From Calditrichota bacterium (GTDB lineage Bacteria > Calditrichota > Calditrichia > RBG-13-44-9): a stretch of 13,143 nt of DNA. Position 1 is the stretch's first letter; the number at the start of each line of letters is the position of its first letter. Under the pieces are notes generated by a model. It made no database searches. It was not told the DNA's origin and saw nothing but the letters and a program-made list of their open reading frames with translations. A program made the position numbers and the translations under genes. The stretch covers positions 1 to 13,143 of the forward strand of contig JAJRXE010000424.1 in the NCBI GenBank assembly GCA_024276455.1, read 5' to 3'. Of this stretch, positions 1-7,702 are shown one piece after another.

Positions 1-382
1 AATATAGTGGATTAGATTGAATGATATCACACAACCGCAAACCTTAAAAATAAAACCGCAATTAGCAAGCCATGTCTTTTCAATTAGCACGATAACGATA
101 ACACAATGAAAGATGAATCACTCAATTTTGAAATGAAATAAAGAATAGGATTCGTCTATTAATTAAAAATTTTTTTTCACATTTAGCAATAGAAAATCGA
201 CCATTTTATTTGATTTTGCTCATCTTTAAAATTAAGGTTTAATATATAAAAGAACGTGAGGCGAGTCACACAAAAGTAGTTAGAAAATATAAATTTGAGA
301 CTAAATATTCCTGTTTAGAACCGACTGACTCGAGGGGAGTAAAAAGCTCCAGAAGGCGCTCCTTTCTGTGCCTGAAACAAAT
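1..382. other. AT-rich gene-free segment
   Basis: No reading frame of useful length with a ribosome binding site is visible on either strand; stops are frequent in all frames. The segment is clearly richer in A+T than the rest of the window up to about position 330. Positions 330-372 are less AT-rich and contain only short, imperfect inverted repeats (for example CAGAAGG near 350 against CCTTTCTG near 361) without a following T run. No tRNA, CRISPR-like repeat or insertion sequence end was recognised. It may hold the promoter of, or the 3' region after, a gene lying left of the window. Confidence 0.5.
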
Positions 383-412
383 AAAAAAAAGCACCAGAAA
401 CCTCTGGTACTT
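383..412 (-). terminator. Intrinsic terminator after the 109-aa unknown gene
   Basis: The arms GCACCAGA (391-398) and TCTGGTAC (403-410) pair around an AACC loop with one mismatch. Read on the minus strand the hairpin is followed by eight T residues (complement of 383-390). It lies about 45 bases beyond the stop codon of the minus-strand gene at 456-785, as expected for a Rho-independent terminator. Confidence 0.8.
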
Positions 413-455
413 AAAAAACTTTGCGGAAAAATACAATCCCTTTTAATTCGGTAAT

Positions 456-785
456 TTATGCTTTTTTATCGGTTCCTTCTTTCTTTTCCGACACCTCTAC
501 CGCTTCAAAATCGGGAATCTCAAACTTCAACTCCTCAATGCAGAATTTTTTCCATTCTTCCGTGACGTCATCAAAAATGATGTTTTTATCGCTAAATATT
601 CCATCCGTTACCACAAAATTTTCGTGGATGTAAAGAAAATCGTCATCCGTTAAATCCCGGCTCACCTCCACCTCTTGACCGTCCACCACTTTTTTCTCTT
701 TGCGAAGGTTCTCAGTTTTTTCTTTCCAGCCTTTGAACTTTCGTAAATCTCTAACATAATACGCTTTGCAATACTTCCTCATCAT
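456..785 (-). CDS. Conserved-looking hypothetical protein, 109 aa
   Basis: I do not recognise a named family. The product is small, soluble and highly charged, with no signal peptide or membrane segment. It begins MMRKYCKAYYVRDLRKF. The middle is acidic (DLTDDDFLYIHENFVVTDG, then a DDVTEEWKKFC stretch) and the tail is rich in Glu and Lys. The ordered alternation of aromatic and acidic residues looks like a folded domain rather than a spurious frame. The frame opens at a GTG at 788, but the ATG at 785 (or the next one at 782) is better placed behind the minus-strand Shine-Dalgarno GGGAG at 795-791, so 785 is used. The gene is monocistronic: it has its own terminator at 383-412 and diverges from the transporter at 1047. 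Real gene likely, function unknown. Confidence 0.72.
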   Translation of the reverse strand: MMRKYCKAYYVRDLRKFKGWKEKTENLRKEKKVVDGQEVEVSRDLTDDDFLYIHENFVVTDGIFSDKNIIFDDVTEEWKKFCIEELKFEIPDFEAVEVSEKKEGTDKKA

Positions 786-848
786 CACCTCTCCCTGTAC
801 GACGTTACCAACACGTGTGTTTTTAAATCATTTTTACATAAACGACAA

Positions 849-876
849 AATATAAAAAATCTTTATCCAGAAGCAA
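849..876 (-). promoter_or_regulatory. Candidate promoter for the 109-aa unknown gene
   Basis: Read on the minus strand, a -10-like TATATT (854-849, 5 of 6 matches to TATAAT) lies 16 bases after a weak -35-like TTGCTT (876-871). It is about 65 bases upstream of the start codon. A palindrome ACACGTGT at 811-818 sits between this promoter and the start and could be an operator. All of this is inferred from sequence pattern only, in an AT-rich stretch where chance matches are common. Confidence 0.28.
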
Positions 877-1046
877 AATAATATCCAAGATAATGTTTTT
901 GCAAATCAATTTTCTGAATCCGCTCTGGTTCCCTGAGGACCATTAATTTTGCTCGGATGTTTCTTTAAATGACAAAAGACTTGAATTGGATATTATTTTT
1001 ACGTTCCTTTTCGCAGAAACGGATTGCAAAAAAACGGATCATTCTC

Positions 1047-1886
1047 ATGCAGCGCTTGTTTTCCAGAGGTATTTGGTACATGATCGGGGCGGCGTTTTTC
1101 TTCAGTCTGATGTCGGTAACAGTCAAAGCAACCGGTCAGCGGATTCCCTCGCAGGAGCTGGTACTGGCTCGCAGCCTGTTTATTTTCATTACCACTGGAA
1201 TTCTAATTTACCGGCGGCACTTCCCTTTCTGGGGACGGAACAAACCAATACTCTTTTTGCGGGGACTTTTCGGTTTTTTAGCGCTCTCCGCTTTCTTTTA
1301 CACTTTGACGACTATTCCAATTGCTTACTCGGTGGTCATTCAGTACACTTCTCCTCTATTTACCGCTTTTTTGGCCCCCTTTATTTTGAAAGAACCCAAC
1401 ACTCCCAGACAGTGGGTTCTCCTGTTCATCGCTTTTCTGGGCGTTGTTTTCATTGCCAAACCGGGACAATCCGTGGCGTATCTTCCGGTGGTGGTCGGTC
1501 TTTTCGGCGCATTTTCGGCAGGAATCGCCTATAATCTGGTACGCAAGTTGCGTTCCACGGAGCATCCTTTAAATATCATCCTCTATTTACCGGCCGTGTC
1601 CATCCCGCTCACTTTACCTTCCGTCTGCAATCATTTCGTCCTTCCAATGGGATTGGAATGGCTGGGGTTGCTTTTGATCGGATTTTTCACTTTTGTTGCC
1701 CAGGTATTTCTCACCAAAGGCTTGCATCTGGAAAAAGCGGCCAGAGCAACCAATGTTTCCTACTTAATGATTGTGTTCTCCACGCTTTTCGGCATGCTGA
1801 TCTGGCACGAAATCCCCGACCTTTGGGCTCTTCTGGGAATGTTTCTCATTGTGGCGGCTTTACTGGGAGTATCTCGAGGACAGTAA
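1047..1886 (+). CDS. EamA-family drug/metabolite transporter (DMT superfamily)
   Basis: A 279-aa integral membrane protein with about ten hydrophobic helices arranged as two EamA repeats (roughly residues 9-138 and 146-277). Repeat one carries the typical IPIAYSVVIQYTSPLF region followed by APFILKE (residues 110-116). Repeat two has the matching AARATNVSYLMIVFSTLFG and WHEIPD (residues 231-258). The family moves metabolites, amino acids, sugars or drugs across the inner membrane; the substrate cannot be read from the sequence. The frame is open from an ATG at 969, but the 26 extra residues have no good ribosome binding site. Starting at 1047 puts the first helix at residue 9, as usual in the family, although its Shine-Dalgarno is also weak (GGA at 1036). 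It is a single gene converging on the EIIA gene with only 25 bases between stops. Confidence 0.9.
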   Translation: MQRLFSRGIWYMIGAAFFFSLMSVTVKATGQRIPSQELVLARSLFIFITTGILIYRRHFPFWGRNKPILFLRGLFGFLALSAFFYTLTTIPIAYSVVIQYTSPLFTAFLAPFILKEPNTPRQWVLLFIAFLGVVFIAKPGQSVAYLPVVVGLFGAFSAGIAYNLVRKLRSTEHPLNIILYLPAVSIPLTLPSVCNHFVLPMGLEWLGLLLIGFFTFVAQVFLTKGLHLEKAARATNVSYLMIVFSTLFGMLIWHEIPDLWALLGMFLIVAALLGVSRGQ

Positions 1887-1911
1887 AGAGAGGAAAATCG
1901 ATGAATACAGT

Positions 1912-2292
1912 TCACGGTGCCGTGGCAATCCCCCGCCGGGCATCGCGTTCCAAAATTTCTATTAATTCTTCATAAGGGAAAAGGTCTTTTTTGGTTAAAA
2001 AGCTGAACAACATGGGCAGATTGACTCCGGACAGCAAGCGAAAGGTCGGATGGTGACGGCACAACATCCTCCCTGCCGTCCAGCAGCTTCCCCCCATAAG
2101 GTCCACCATAATCACGACCTCCCGGGGATTCCCTTTGTATTGAACAAAATTTTCCAGCTCTTTTAGCAGCTGCTCCGGGGAAATTTTCTCATTGCTGAAT
2201 GGATACAATTCCGTATGATGCCCCACAATCGCATCCACGGTATTCACCAATTCAAACGCTAATCCCCGGTGGCAAATGATAATACCAATCAT
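1912..2292 (-). CDS. PTS EIIA domain protein, mannose/fructose (ManX) family
   Basis: A 126-aa stand-alone EIIA of the mannose-type phosphotransferase family (PF03610). The N-terminal strand MIGIIICHRG places the phosphorylatable histidine at His8. The family-typical VDLMGGS (63-69) and SGVNLPML (88-95) are both present. Length fits a single EIIA domain with no EIIB, EIIC or EIID attached. Its ATG starts one base after the hprK TGA, so translation is almost certainly coupled. In many Gram-negative bacteria a gene like this sits beside hprK and acts in a regulatory PTS rather than in sugar uptake; that role is inferred here. No ptsH or ptsI follows: the next gene is convergent. The dyad CACGGTGCCGTG (1913-1924) overlaps its 3' end, but there is no T run and so no clear terminator. 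Confidence 0.9.
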   Translation of the reverse strand: MIGIIICHRGLAFELVNTVDAIVGHHTELYPFSNEKISPEQLLKELENFVQYKGNPREVVIMVDLMGGSCWTAGRMLCRHHPTFRLLSGVNLPMLFSFLTKKDLFPYEELIEILERDARRGIATAP

Positions 2293-2293
2293 A

Positions 2294-3289
2294 TCATTCG
2301 AAATCCTTGTCTAAAAAATCGCGCATTTTTAATTCCATTAGATGCTGTTTTTCTTTCTGGCGCATTTTTTCAATCAATTTCCGGTTGAATTCATCGGCAG
2401 TATTGTGGCCGTAAATTTTCAGCAATTGGTTGAGTGCAATCGTTTCGGCAATAACGGTAATATTCTTTCCGGGATTAATGGGTAAAATCACCAGGGGAAT
2501 TTCCACTTCCAGAATTTTAGTGGTATGGCTGTCCAGGCCGGTGCGGTCGTAGTCGGCATTCGGATCAAAATCAACCAATTGAACCACCACCTCTACCCGT
2601 TTGTGAACCCTGACCGCTCGAATTCCAAAAATGGAGCGAATATCGATTAATCCCAGCCCCCGAATCTCCAGGTGGTGTTCCGCCAATTCCCGTCCTTCTC
2701 CCATCAGGATTTCTTCGGACTTTTTGGTAATAATGACCACGTCGTCCGCCACCAGACGGTGCCCGCGTTCCACCAGATCCAGAGCGATTTCGCTCTTACC
2801 AATACCGCTGCGTCCGGTAAATAGCAAACCAATGCCGTACACATCCACCAGAGAACCGTGAACGGTGGTGCGGGGAGCAAATTCGTGATGTAAATAATCG
2901 CTCAACAGGTGCCCCAGGGTGGTGGTGGAATACACCGTCTTAAAGACACAGATATTCCTTTTTTTTGCTACCGAAAGCAGGTAGTCTGGCACCTCATTAT
3001 TGTCCGTCACAATAATACAGGGGATTTCGAAACTGAGGAATTTGCGAATACTCTCTTTTTGTTTTTCCGGTTCCAGGCTTTCCAGATAGCGCATTTCGGT
3101 GTTGCCTAGAATCTGAACCCGGTCGTACACAAAGACATCGAAAAAACCGCTTAATGCCAGACCAGGACGATTCAATTCGCTATTGGTAATGCGCCGCTCC
3201 AGACCTTTGCCGGGATTAAGCAGAGTTAATTTCAACTTTTGTTTATTATCTTTGTAAAAACGGGCAATAGTTAATGCTGGTCTTAACAT
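2294..3289 (-). CDS. hprK: HPr kinase/phosphorylase
   Basis: A 331-aa bifunctional enzyme that phosphorylates and dephosphorylates a serine on HPr or a related protein, linking metabolic state to PTS activity. The N-terminal domain covers about residues 1-130. The C-terminal catalytic domain has the P-loop GRSGIGKS (159-166), the conserved His144 in TVHGSLVDVYG, the acidic pair Asp182-Asp183, the HPrK signature EIRGLGLIDI (208-217) followed by FGIRAVR, and the late PINPGKN loop (270-276). All key elements appear intact and the length is normal. The frame extends to a TTG at 3304, but ATG 3289 is chosen because a minus-strand GAGG sits about nine bases ahead of it. It is followed by EIIA one base downstream and preceded by the hpf terminator. 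Confidence 0.96.
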   Translation of the reverse strand: MLRPALTIARFYKDNKQKLKLTLLNPGKGLERRITNSELNRPGLALSGFFDVFVYDRVQILGNTEMRYLESLEPEKQKESIRKFLSFEIPCIIVTDNNEVPDYLLSVAKKRNICVFKTVYSTTTLGHLLSDYLHHEFAPRTTVHGSLVDVYGIGLLFTGRSGIGKSEIALDLVERGHRLVADDVVIITKKSEEILMGEGRELAEHHLEIRGLGLIDIRSIFGIRAVRVHKRVEVVVQLVDFDPNADYDRTGLDSHTTKILEVEIPLVILPINPGKNITVIAETIALNQLLKIYGHNTADEFNRKLIEKMRQKEKQHLMELKMRDFLDKDFE

Positions 3290-3316
3290 GGTTCTTAACC
3301 TCAATTTAGGCTAAAT

Positions 3317-3346
3317 TTAATAAATTCTAATAATAGAACAAATCAA
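3317..3346 (-). promoter_or_regulatory. Candidate promoter for hprK-EIIA
   Basis: On the minus strand TTGATT (3346-3341) is followed after 18 bases by TATTAA (3322-3317), each matching 4 of 6 consensus bases. The position fits: just after the hpf terminator and about 28 bases ahead of the hprK ATG. The match is modest and the DNA AT-rich, but a promoter is needed here if the terminator at 3364-3400 is efficient. Confidence 0.3.
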
Positions 3347-3363
3347 TTCCGTCTCTTTCTCCC

Positions 3364-3400
3364 AAAAAAAATCTCCCACAGCGGAAAACTGTGGGAGATT
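3364..3400 (-). terminator. Strong intrinsic terminator between hpf and hprK
   Basis: A perfect 12-bp inverted repeat, AATCTCCCACAG (3370-3381) and CTGTGGGAGATT (3389-3400), encloses a seven-base loop. On the minus strand it is followed by a run of T (complement of 3364-3369). It begins about 24 bases after the hpf stop codon. On the plus strand no T run follows, so it acts in the hpf direction. It should separate hpf from hprK-EIIA, fully or partly. Confidence 0.9.
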
Positions 3401-3423
3401 AAACCGTAACCACAAGAATTTTT

Positions 3424-3735
3424 TTAAACGGTGGCCACTTGATCTTTATTCTTCGAACGAATTTTTTCCTTAAATTTTTTCAATTGTCTCTCTGCCCGAT
3501 CCAGTGCCAAATCGAACGATTTGCGAAGTTCCTCCGCCTCTTCTTTAATCACAATTTGTTTCCCGTTTACATTTATCCGCATTTCGGTGTAGCGAATCAA
3601 TTTCTCCCATCCGAGCACGATTTCAATGTCGATGATCCCGTCGTAAAATCGGTCAAGTTTTTTGGCTTTTTCCTCCACATAGGAGCGGAGATCATCCTTT
3701 AATTTAAAGCGGCGGGCAGTGATTGATAAATTCAT
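3424..3735 (-). CDS. hpf: Ribosome hibernation promoting factor, short form (HPF/YfiA family)
   Basis: A 103-aa protein of the sigma-54 modulation/S30AE family, which binds the 30S decoding region in stationary phase and helps store inactive ribosomes. It shows the beta-alpha-beta-beta-beta-alpha pattern: MNLSITARRFKLKDDLRSYV, a central strand with TEMRINVNGKQIVIK (50-64), and a final basic helix (about residues 70-92) with the family's AxDRAERQLKKFKEK layout. At about 100 residues it is the short form, lacking the C-terminal dimerisation domain of long HPF. The ATG at 3735 has an excellent Shine-Dalgarno (AAAGGAGGG on the minus strand). It lies 35 bases after xer and is followed by a strong terminator. 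The hpf-hprK neighbourhood is known from proteobacterial rpoN-type clusters. Confidence 0.95.
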   Translation of the reverse strand: MNLSITARRFKLKDDLRSYVEEKAKKLDRFYDGIIDIEIVLGWEKLIRYTEMRINVNGKQIVIKEEAEELRKSFDLALDRAERQLKKFKEKIRSKNKDQVATV

Positions 3736-3770
3736 AAAACCCTCCTTTAAAGTTTAGTGGTTTATGGATA

Positions 3771-4676
3771 TCACCCTCCACCAGATCTGGGATGGGATTT
3801 GCGGTAAATTTCTTTTAACCGCTCCATGCTCACATGGGTGTAAATCTGGGTGGTCGAAAGCGATGAATGTCCCAGCAATTCTTTCACTGTCAACAAGTCA
3901 GCTCCCCGATCCAGCAGATGAGTGGCAAAGGCGTGACGCAAAGTGTGTGGACTTACTCCTTCCTGCTCGGAAATCTCGCGAGCATATTTTTCTACCCTGC
4001 TCTGAATTGACAGAGGATATAATTTCTTCCCCTTTTTATTTACAAAAACGATTTGTGGATCTTCGAAAATGTGAACCTTCTTCTCCCTTTCTCTCAGATA
4101 CCTGTTCAGCGCTTTAAGTGCAAATTTGCCCAGGGGGACAATCCTTTCTTTTTTCCGCTTACCCTCTACTATTATGTAATTCATTTCCAATCGAATTTGT
4201 TTCAATTTTAATTCCAATATTTCACTTAATCGCATGCCGCATCCGTAAAGCAACTCCAGAATGGCCCGATCGCGAATACCTTCGAAAGTATTCTCGGGGG
4301 GAGCTTCCAATAATTTTCGCACTTGCTCTTCATTTAAAACAACTGGTAATTTTCGATCGTACTTGGGTGGGTATATGGCTGTCGCAGGATTAACATCAAT
4401 CCACTGCATCCGTTTTAGATACCGAAAAAATGATTTAATCGCCGATAACTTCCGGGCAATACTGCGTTTATCCAATCCGTTAATAAATAGCTCTTCAATA
4501 AAACTTCTAATATGTTTACTATCGATCTGTTTGGGCGTGACTTGACCGTCTGGCAACACTTCCTCCAGAAATTCCGCAAATTGGGAAAGGTCGATGCGAT
4601 AGGCGGTAAGCGTGTGGGCGGAATACTGTCGCTCTTTTTGCAAATATTCCAGGAACTTATCGATGGTGTCCCACAT
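3771..4676 (-). CDS. Xer-type site-specific tyrosine recombinase (XerC/XerD family)
   Basis: A 301-aa tyrosine recombinase of the size used to resolve chromosome dimers. The N-terminal SAM-like DNA-binding domain spans about residues 1-90. The catalytic domain carries all expected residues: Arg149 (GCGMRLSEILEL), Lys173 in the beta-hairpin (EGKRKKERIVPL), His244 and Arg247 (HTLRHAFATHLL), His270 (LGHSSLSTTQ) and the nucleophile Tyr279 (IYTHVS). The placement directly after topA, and the length, favour XerC or a single XerA-like enzyme over a phage or integron integrase, but XerC versus XerD cannot be settled here. Its ATG overlaps the topA stop by one base (TAATG), implying translational coupling. 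It is followed 35 bases later by hpf. Confidence 0.95.
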   Translation of the reverse strand: MWDTIDKFLEYLQKERQYSAHTLTAYRIDLSQFAEFLEEVLPDGQVTPKQIDSKHIRSFIEELFINGLDKRSIARKLSAIKSFFRYLKRMQWIDVNPATAIYPPKYDRKLPVVLNEEQVRKLLEAPPENTFEGIRDRAILELLYGCGMRLSEILELKLKQIRLEMNYIIVEGKRKKERIVPLGKFALKALNRYLREREKKVHIFEDPQIVFVNKKGKKLYPLSIQSRVEKYAREISEQEGVSPHTLRHAFATHLLDRGADLLTVKELLGHSSLSTTQIYTHVSMERLKEIYRKSHPRSGGG

Positions 4677-6949
4677 TAATTCAGCTCTTCCTCGAGCTTT
4701 TTGTATTTACACTTTGGGCACTGCAGATAAAACCCTTTGGCCCGACTTACCTTTTCCACCACCAGGGGGTATCCGCATTCCGGACAGGGCACATCCACTG
4801 GTTTATCCCACAGTGCGAATTTGCATTTCGGGTAATTGCTGCAGGAGTAGAAAATTTTACCACGCTTGGATTGACGTTGTACAATTACCCCGTCGCAATT
4901 TTCCTCCGGACAGGATACGCCGGTGCTCACCGGACGGGTGTTTTTGCACTTGGGGTAATTGGAGCAGGCCAGGAACTCGCCGAAGCGCCCCTTTTTCAAC
5001 ACCATGGGCGCCCCGCACACTTCGCAAATCTCGTCGGTTTGCTTGGGTTGCTCTTCCTCTAACGGTCGTGTGTTTTTGCATTCCGGGAATCCACTGCAAG
5101 CCAGGAAGCGCCCGTTCCGTCCCCAACGAATAACCATGGGGCGTCCACACAATTCACATACCTCATCGGTTTTTTCCTGCAATTCCAGACGAATTTCCCC
5201 AGTCTTGTCCTGCACTTTTTCCAAAGATTTTTTGAAGGGAAGGTAGAATCCGTCCAGGGTTTGCAAATAATCCGCCTTATTATTCTCGATGTTGTCCAGA
5301 CTCTCTTCCATCCGGGCGGTGAACTTAACGTTAAACACATCGGGAAAATGACGCACGAGCAGTTTGTTGACGGTCATTCCCAGATCGGTGGGCATCAGTG
5401 CCCGCTCTACCTTCTCCACATATTTCCGATTAAAGAGGGTAGAAATAATCTGGGCGTAAGTGCTGGGACGGCCGATTCCCAATTTGTCCAAGGTTTTCAC
5501 CAGGGTACTCTCGGTGTAACGAGGCGGCGGCTGGGTAAATTTCTGCTCCACCAACAATTCGATTAATTCCAGTACCTCTCCCTGGCTTAACCGGGACGGG
5601 ATGTCCACCAACTCATTCGGGTTTTCTTCTCCGTTTTCGCCGTTCGAGGTGCCCAGATCGTAGGCAATCAAAAAACCACGGAAAGTAATCACTTCACCTT
5701 CGGCCTTGAAAAGATAGTCGTCGCCAGCCCTCACGAGCACCACGGTTTTTTCCGCTTCCGCCGGTTTCATCTGACAGGCCAGAAAACGCCGCCAGATCAA
5801 ATCGTAAATTTTGTATTGATCGGGGGTTAAATATTTTTTCAGTGCCCGGGGTTCGTAGGCTTGTTCCAGATAGGTCGGGCGAATCGCTTCGTGAGCATCC
5901 TGGGCAGATTTTTTCTTGGAATACACATTGGGTTTCATGGGCAAATAATCGGCCCCGTACATACCGGAGATCAACTCTCTAACCTTACTGATTGCCACCT
6001 GACTGATCCGGGTGGAATCGGTACGCATGTACGTAATGAGTCCCACGTTGCCCTTCTCGCCCAGATTAATCCCTTCGTACAATTCCTGGGCAATGCGCAT
6101 GACCCGGGCGGTGGACATTCGGAAGCGGCGGGCGGCTTCCTGCTGAAATGTGCTGGTGGTAAATGGAGCCGGCGGTTTTTTCTTAACCTTCTTCTTTTCG
6201 ACCCTCTCTACCCGATAAGTGGCGTTTTCCAGAATCGTCCGATGATGCTCCGCCTCTTCTTTATTGGCAATCCGGAATTTTTGGGGATCCAGTTTTTTTC
6301 CGCTTATCTCCACCAGCCGGGCTTTGAAACGTTCCGCCGCAGCGGTCTTCAAAATCGCTTCCACCGTCCAGTATTCCACCGGCTGGAATTTCTGAATTTC
6401 CTCTTCCCGTTCGCAAATCAACCGCAACGCGACGGATTGAACCCGTCCGGCGCTGAGACCACGAAAAATGGTTTTCCACAACAGCGGACTCACCTGGTAA
6501 CCCACGATCCGATCCATGACCCGCCGGGCCTGCTGAGCATTAACCCGGTTCATATCGATATCCCGGGGATGCTGAATCGCATTGAGTACCGCTTCCTTGG
6601 TAATTTCATTAAATTCAATACGGCGGATATTCGCATTCACCTCTTTCAGCGTCCGGGCAATGTGATAGGCAATCGCTTCTCCCTCACGGTCCGGGTCGGT
6701 GGCCAACAGCACTTCGCGGGCATCCTGGGCCTCTTTTTTCAACTCTTTCAGAATTTTGTTTTTACCGGGAATAATAACATATTGGGGCAGGTAGCCCTTT
6801 TCAATATCCACCCCAAATTTGGTCTTGGGCAGGTCAATCACATGCCCGACCGAAGCGGCCACTTTGTAATCACTTCCCAGAATTTTGTTAATGGTTTTCG
6901 CTTTGGCAGGCGATTCGACAATTACTAATTTCTTACCGTTTTTTCCCAT
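4676..6949 (-). CDS. topA: DNA topoisomerase I (type IA)
   Basis: A 757-aa type IA topoisomerase that relaxes negative supercoils. The TOPRIM domain begins at KLVIVESPAKAKTI (residues 7-20, catalytic Glu12) and holds the acidic triad in ATDPDREGEA (Asp85, Asp87, Glu89). The nucleophile is Tyr307 in GLITYMRTDSTRIS, with Arg309 beside it; SAGRVQSVALRL (166-177) is also typical. The C-terminus carries four cysteine ribbons: Cys598/601/618/624, Cys642/645/662/668, Cys680/685/703/709 and Cys722/725/744/747. The ATG at 6949 is preceded by AAAGG about ten bases upstream. smg lies 86 bases upstream and xer overlaps downstream; smg-topA adjacency is common across bacteria. Confidence 0.98.
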   Translation of the reverse strand: MGKNGKKLVIVESPAKAKTINKILGSDYKVAASVGHVIDLPKTKFGVDIEKGYLPQYVIIPGKNKILKELKKEAQDAREVLLATDPDREGEAIAYHIARTLKEVNANIRRIEFNEITKEAVLNAIQHPRDIDMNRVNAQQARRVMDRIVGYQVSPLLWKTIFRGLSAGRVQSVALRLICEREEEIQKFQPVEYWTVEAILKTAAAERFKARLVEISGKKLDPQKFRIANKEEAEHHRTILENATYRVERVEKKKVKKKPPAPFTTSTFQQEAARRFRMSTARVMRIAQELYEGINLGEKGNVGLITYMRTDSTRISQVAISKVRELISGMYGADYLPMKPNVYSKKKSAQDAHEAIRPTYLEQAYEPRALKKYLTPDQYKIYDLIWRRFLACQMKPAEAEKTVVLVRAGDDYLFKAEGEVITFRGFLIAYDLGTSNGENGEENPNELVDIPSRLSQGEVLELIELLVEQKFTQPPPRYTESTLVKTLDKLGIGRPSTYAQIISTLFNRKYVEKVERALMPTDLGMTVNKLLVRHFPDVFNVKFTARMEESLDNIENNKADYLQTLDGFYLPFKKSLEKVQDKTGEIRLELQEKTDEVCELCGRPMVIRWGRNGRFLACSGFPECKNTRPLEEEQPKQTDEICEVCGAPMVLKKGRFGEFLACSNYPKCKNTRPVSTGVSCPEENCDGVIVQRQSKRGKIFYSCSNYPKCKFALWDKPVDVPCPECGYPLVVEKVSRAKGFYLQCPKCKYKKLEEELN

Positions 6950-7035
6950 AAGAATAATAACCTTTAACCTTTTCCGTTACACACCGAAAAGTCGCTTCCA
7001 ATTCAACGTTCTATTTGCAGGATTTTAAAATGATT

Positions 7036-7512
7036 TTAATGAACCGTATCTTTTATCGGGAAAAACAAAGGTTTTCCGTTAATCGAGGGCGATTCCTTTC
7101 CCAGTAAAACTTGCATGAGAATTAGTTTAATATCCTCAACCTCCACTCGATCCAGCCCGAACATGAAACAGCGATCGATGATCTGCTCCACCTGGGCAGG
7201 CTTCAAAATACCCAATTGCTGAAACTGAACCAACAGACCCTGCGCTTCGCGGCTAAATATTTTCCGTTCAATCGGAGTTAGCAGCCGCAATCGCAATCCG
7301 CCACGTTCGCCGGCCTCCGGGAATTCTTCAAAATTCTTCGAGCGGTTAACGTAATCGACAATCCAATCCACCGCTTTTTGAATATCGTTCTCGGTATACC
7401 CTTTTTCCAGCAATTTTTGAGACAATTGGTCAATGTCCGGCTGGAGCGATTCTTTGGAATCATCCAATTCGGAAATCAGGAACTCAATAATCTCTAAAAT
7501 TTTATGATGCAT
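7036..7512 (-). CDS. smg: Smg/DUF494 family protein
   Basis: A 158-aa cytoplasmic protein of the DUF494 (Smg) family, whose biochemical role is not established; it is usually encoded beside topA or dprA. The family pattern is clear: an N-terminal helix pair (MHHKILEIIEFLISEL), the GYTENDIQKAVDWI helix (38-51), the central R(L/I)xTPxE-like stretch LRLLTPIERKIF (residues 75-86), the GLLVQFQQLGIL helix, and the VEVEDIKLILMQVLL region near 125-139. Length matches the E. coli protein. ATG 7512 has GAGG five bases upstream on the minus strand. It heads the smg-topA-xer-hpf block. The palindrome TTAAAAT-G-ATTTTAA (7025-7039) spans its stop codon. Confidence 0.92.
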   Translation of the reverse strand: MHHKILEIIEFLISELDDSKESLQPDIDQLSQKLLEKGYTENDIQKAVDWIVDYVNRSKNFEEFPEAGERGGLRLRLLTPIERKIFSREAQGLLVQFQQLGILKPAQVEQIIDRCFMFGLDRVEVEDIKLILMQVLLGKESPSINGKPLFFPIKDTVH

Positions 7513-7533
7513 TCAGGCCTCAATATTTGTTTA

Positions 7534-7561
7534 AATTTAAAGAATCCTCAAAATAAATCAA
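7534..7561 (-). promoter_or_regulatory. Candidate promoter for the smg-topA operon
   Basis: On the minus strand TTGATT (7561-7556) precedes TAAATT (7539-7534) with a 16-base spacer, each 4 of 6 consensus matches, about 22 bases ahead of the smg ATG. It is placed where a promoter is expected, but the match is weak. Confidence 0.25.
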
Positions 7562-7702
7562 CTACTTTTTATTGAAATGTAAGAATTCGCACCCGGGATA
7601 AAATAACACACGTCACAGATTCCCTTTTTAAATTACTATTCTTCGCACAAAGACCCGGAATTTAACCGCCTCCGGTAAAGATACCAAACTAAAAAAATCT
7701 TG

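Noticed and set aside
3771..4676. Tyrosine recombinase as a sign of a mobile element
   Set aside because: Size, full Xer-type motifs and coupling to topA fit a housekeeping Xer recombinase; no attachment repeats, phage or integron genes are nearby.
5861..6928. A 355-codon open frame on the plus strand
   Set aside because: It lies entirely antisense to topA, whose motifs are unmistakable; the translation is low-complexity His/Phe/Pro-rich text typical of a shadow frame.
7025..7039. Palindrome TTAAAAT-G-ATTTTAA at the smg stop codon
   Set aside because: AT-only arms with a one-base centre cannot form a useful hairpin, and no T run follows; probably chance in AT-rich DNA.
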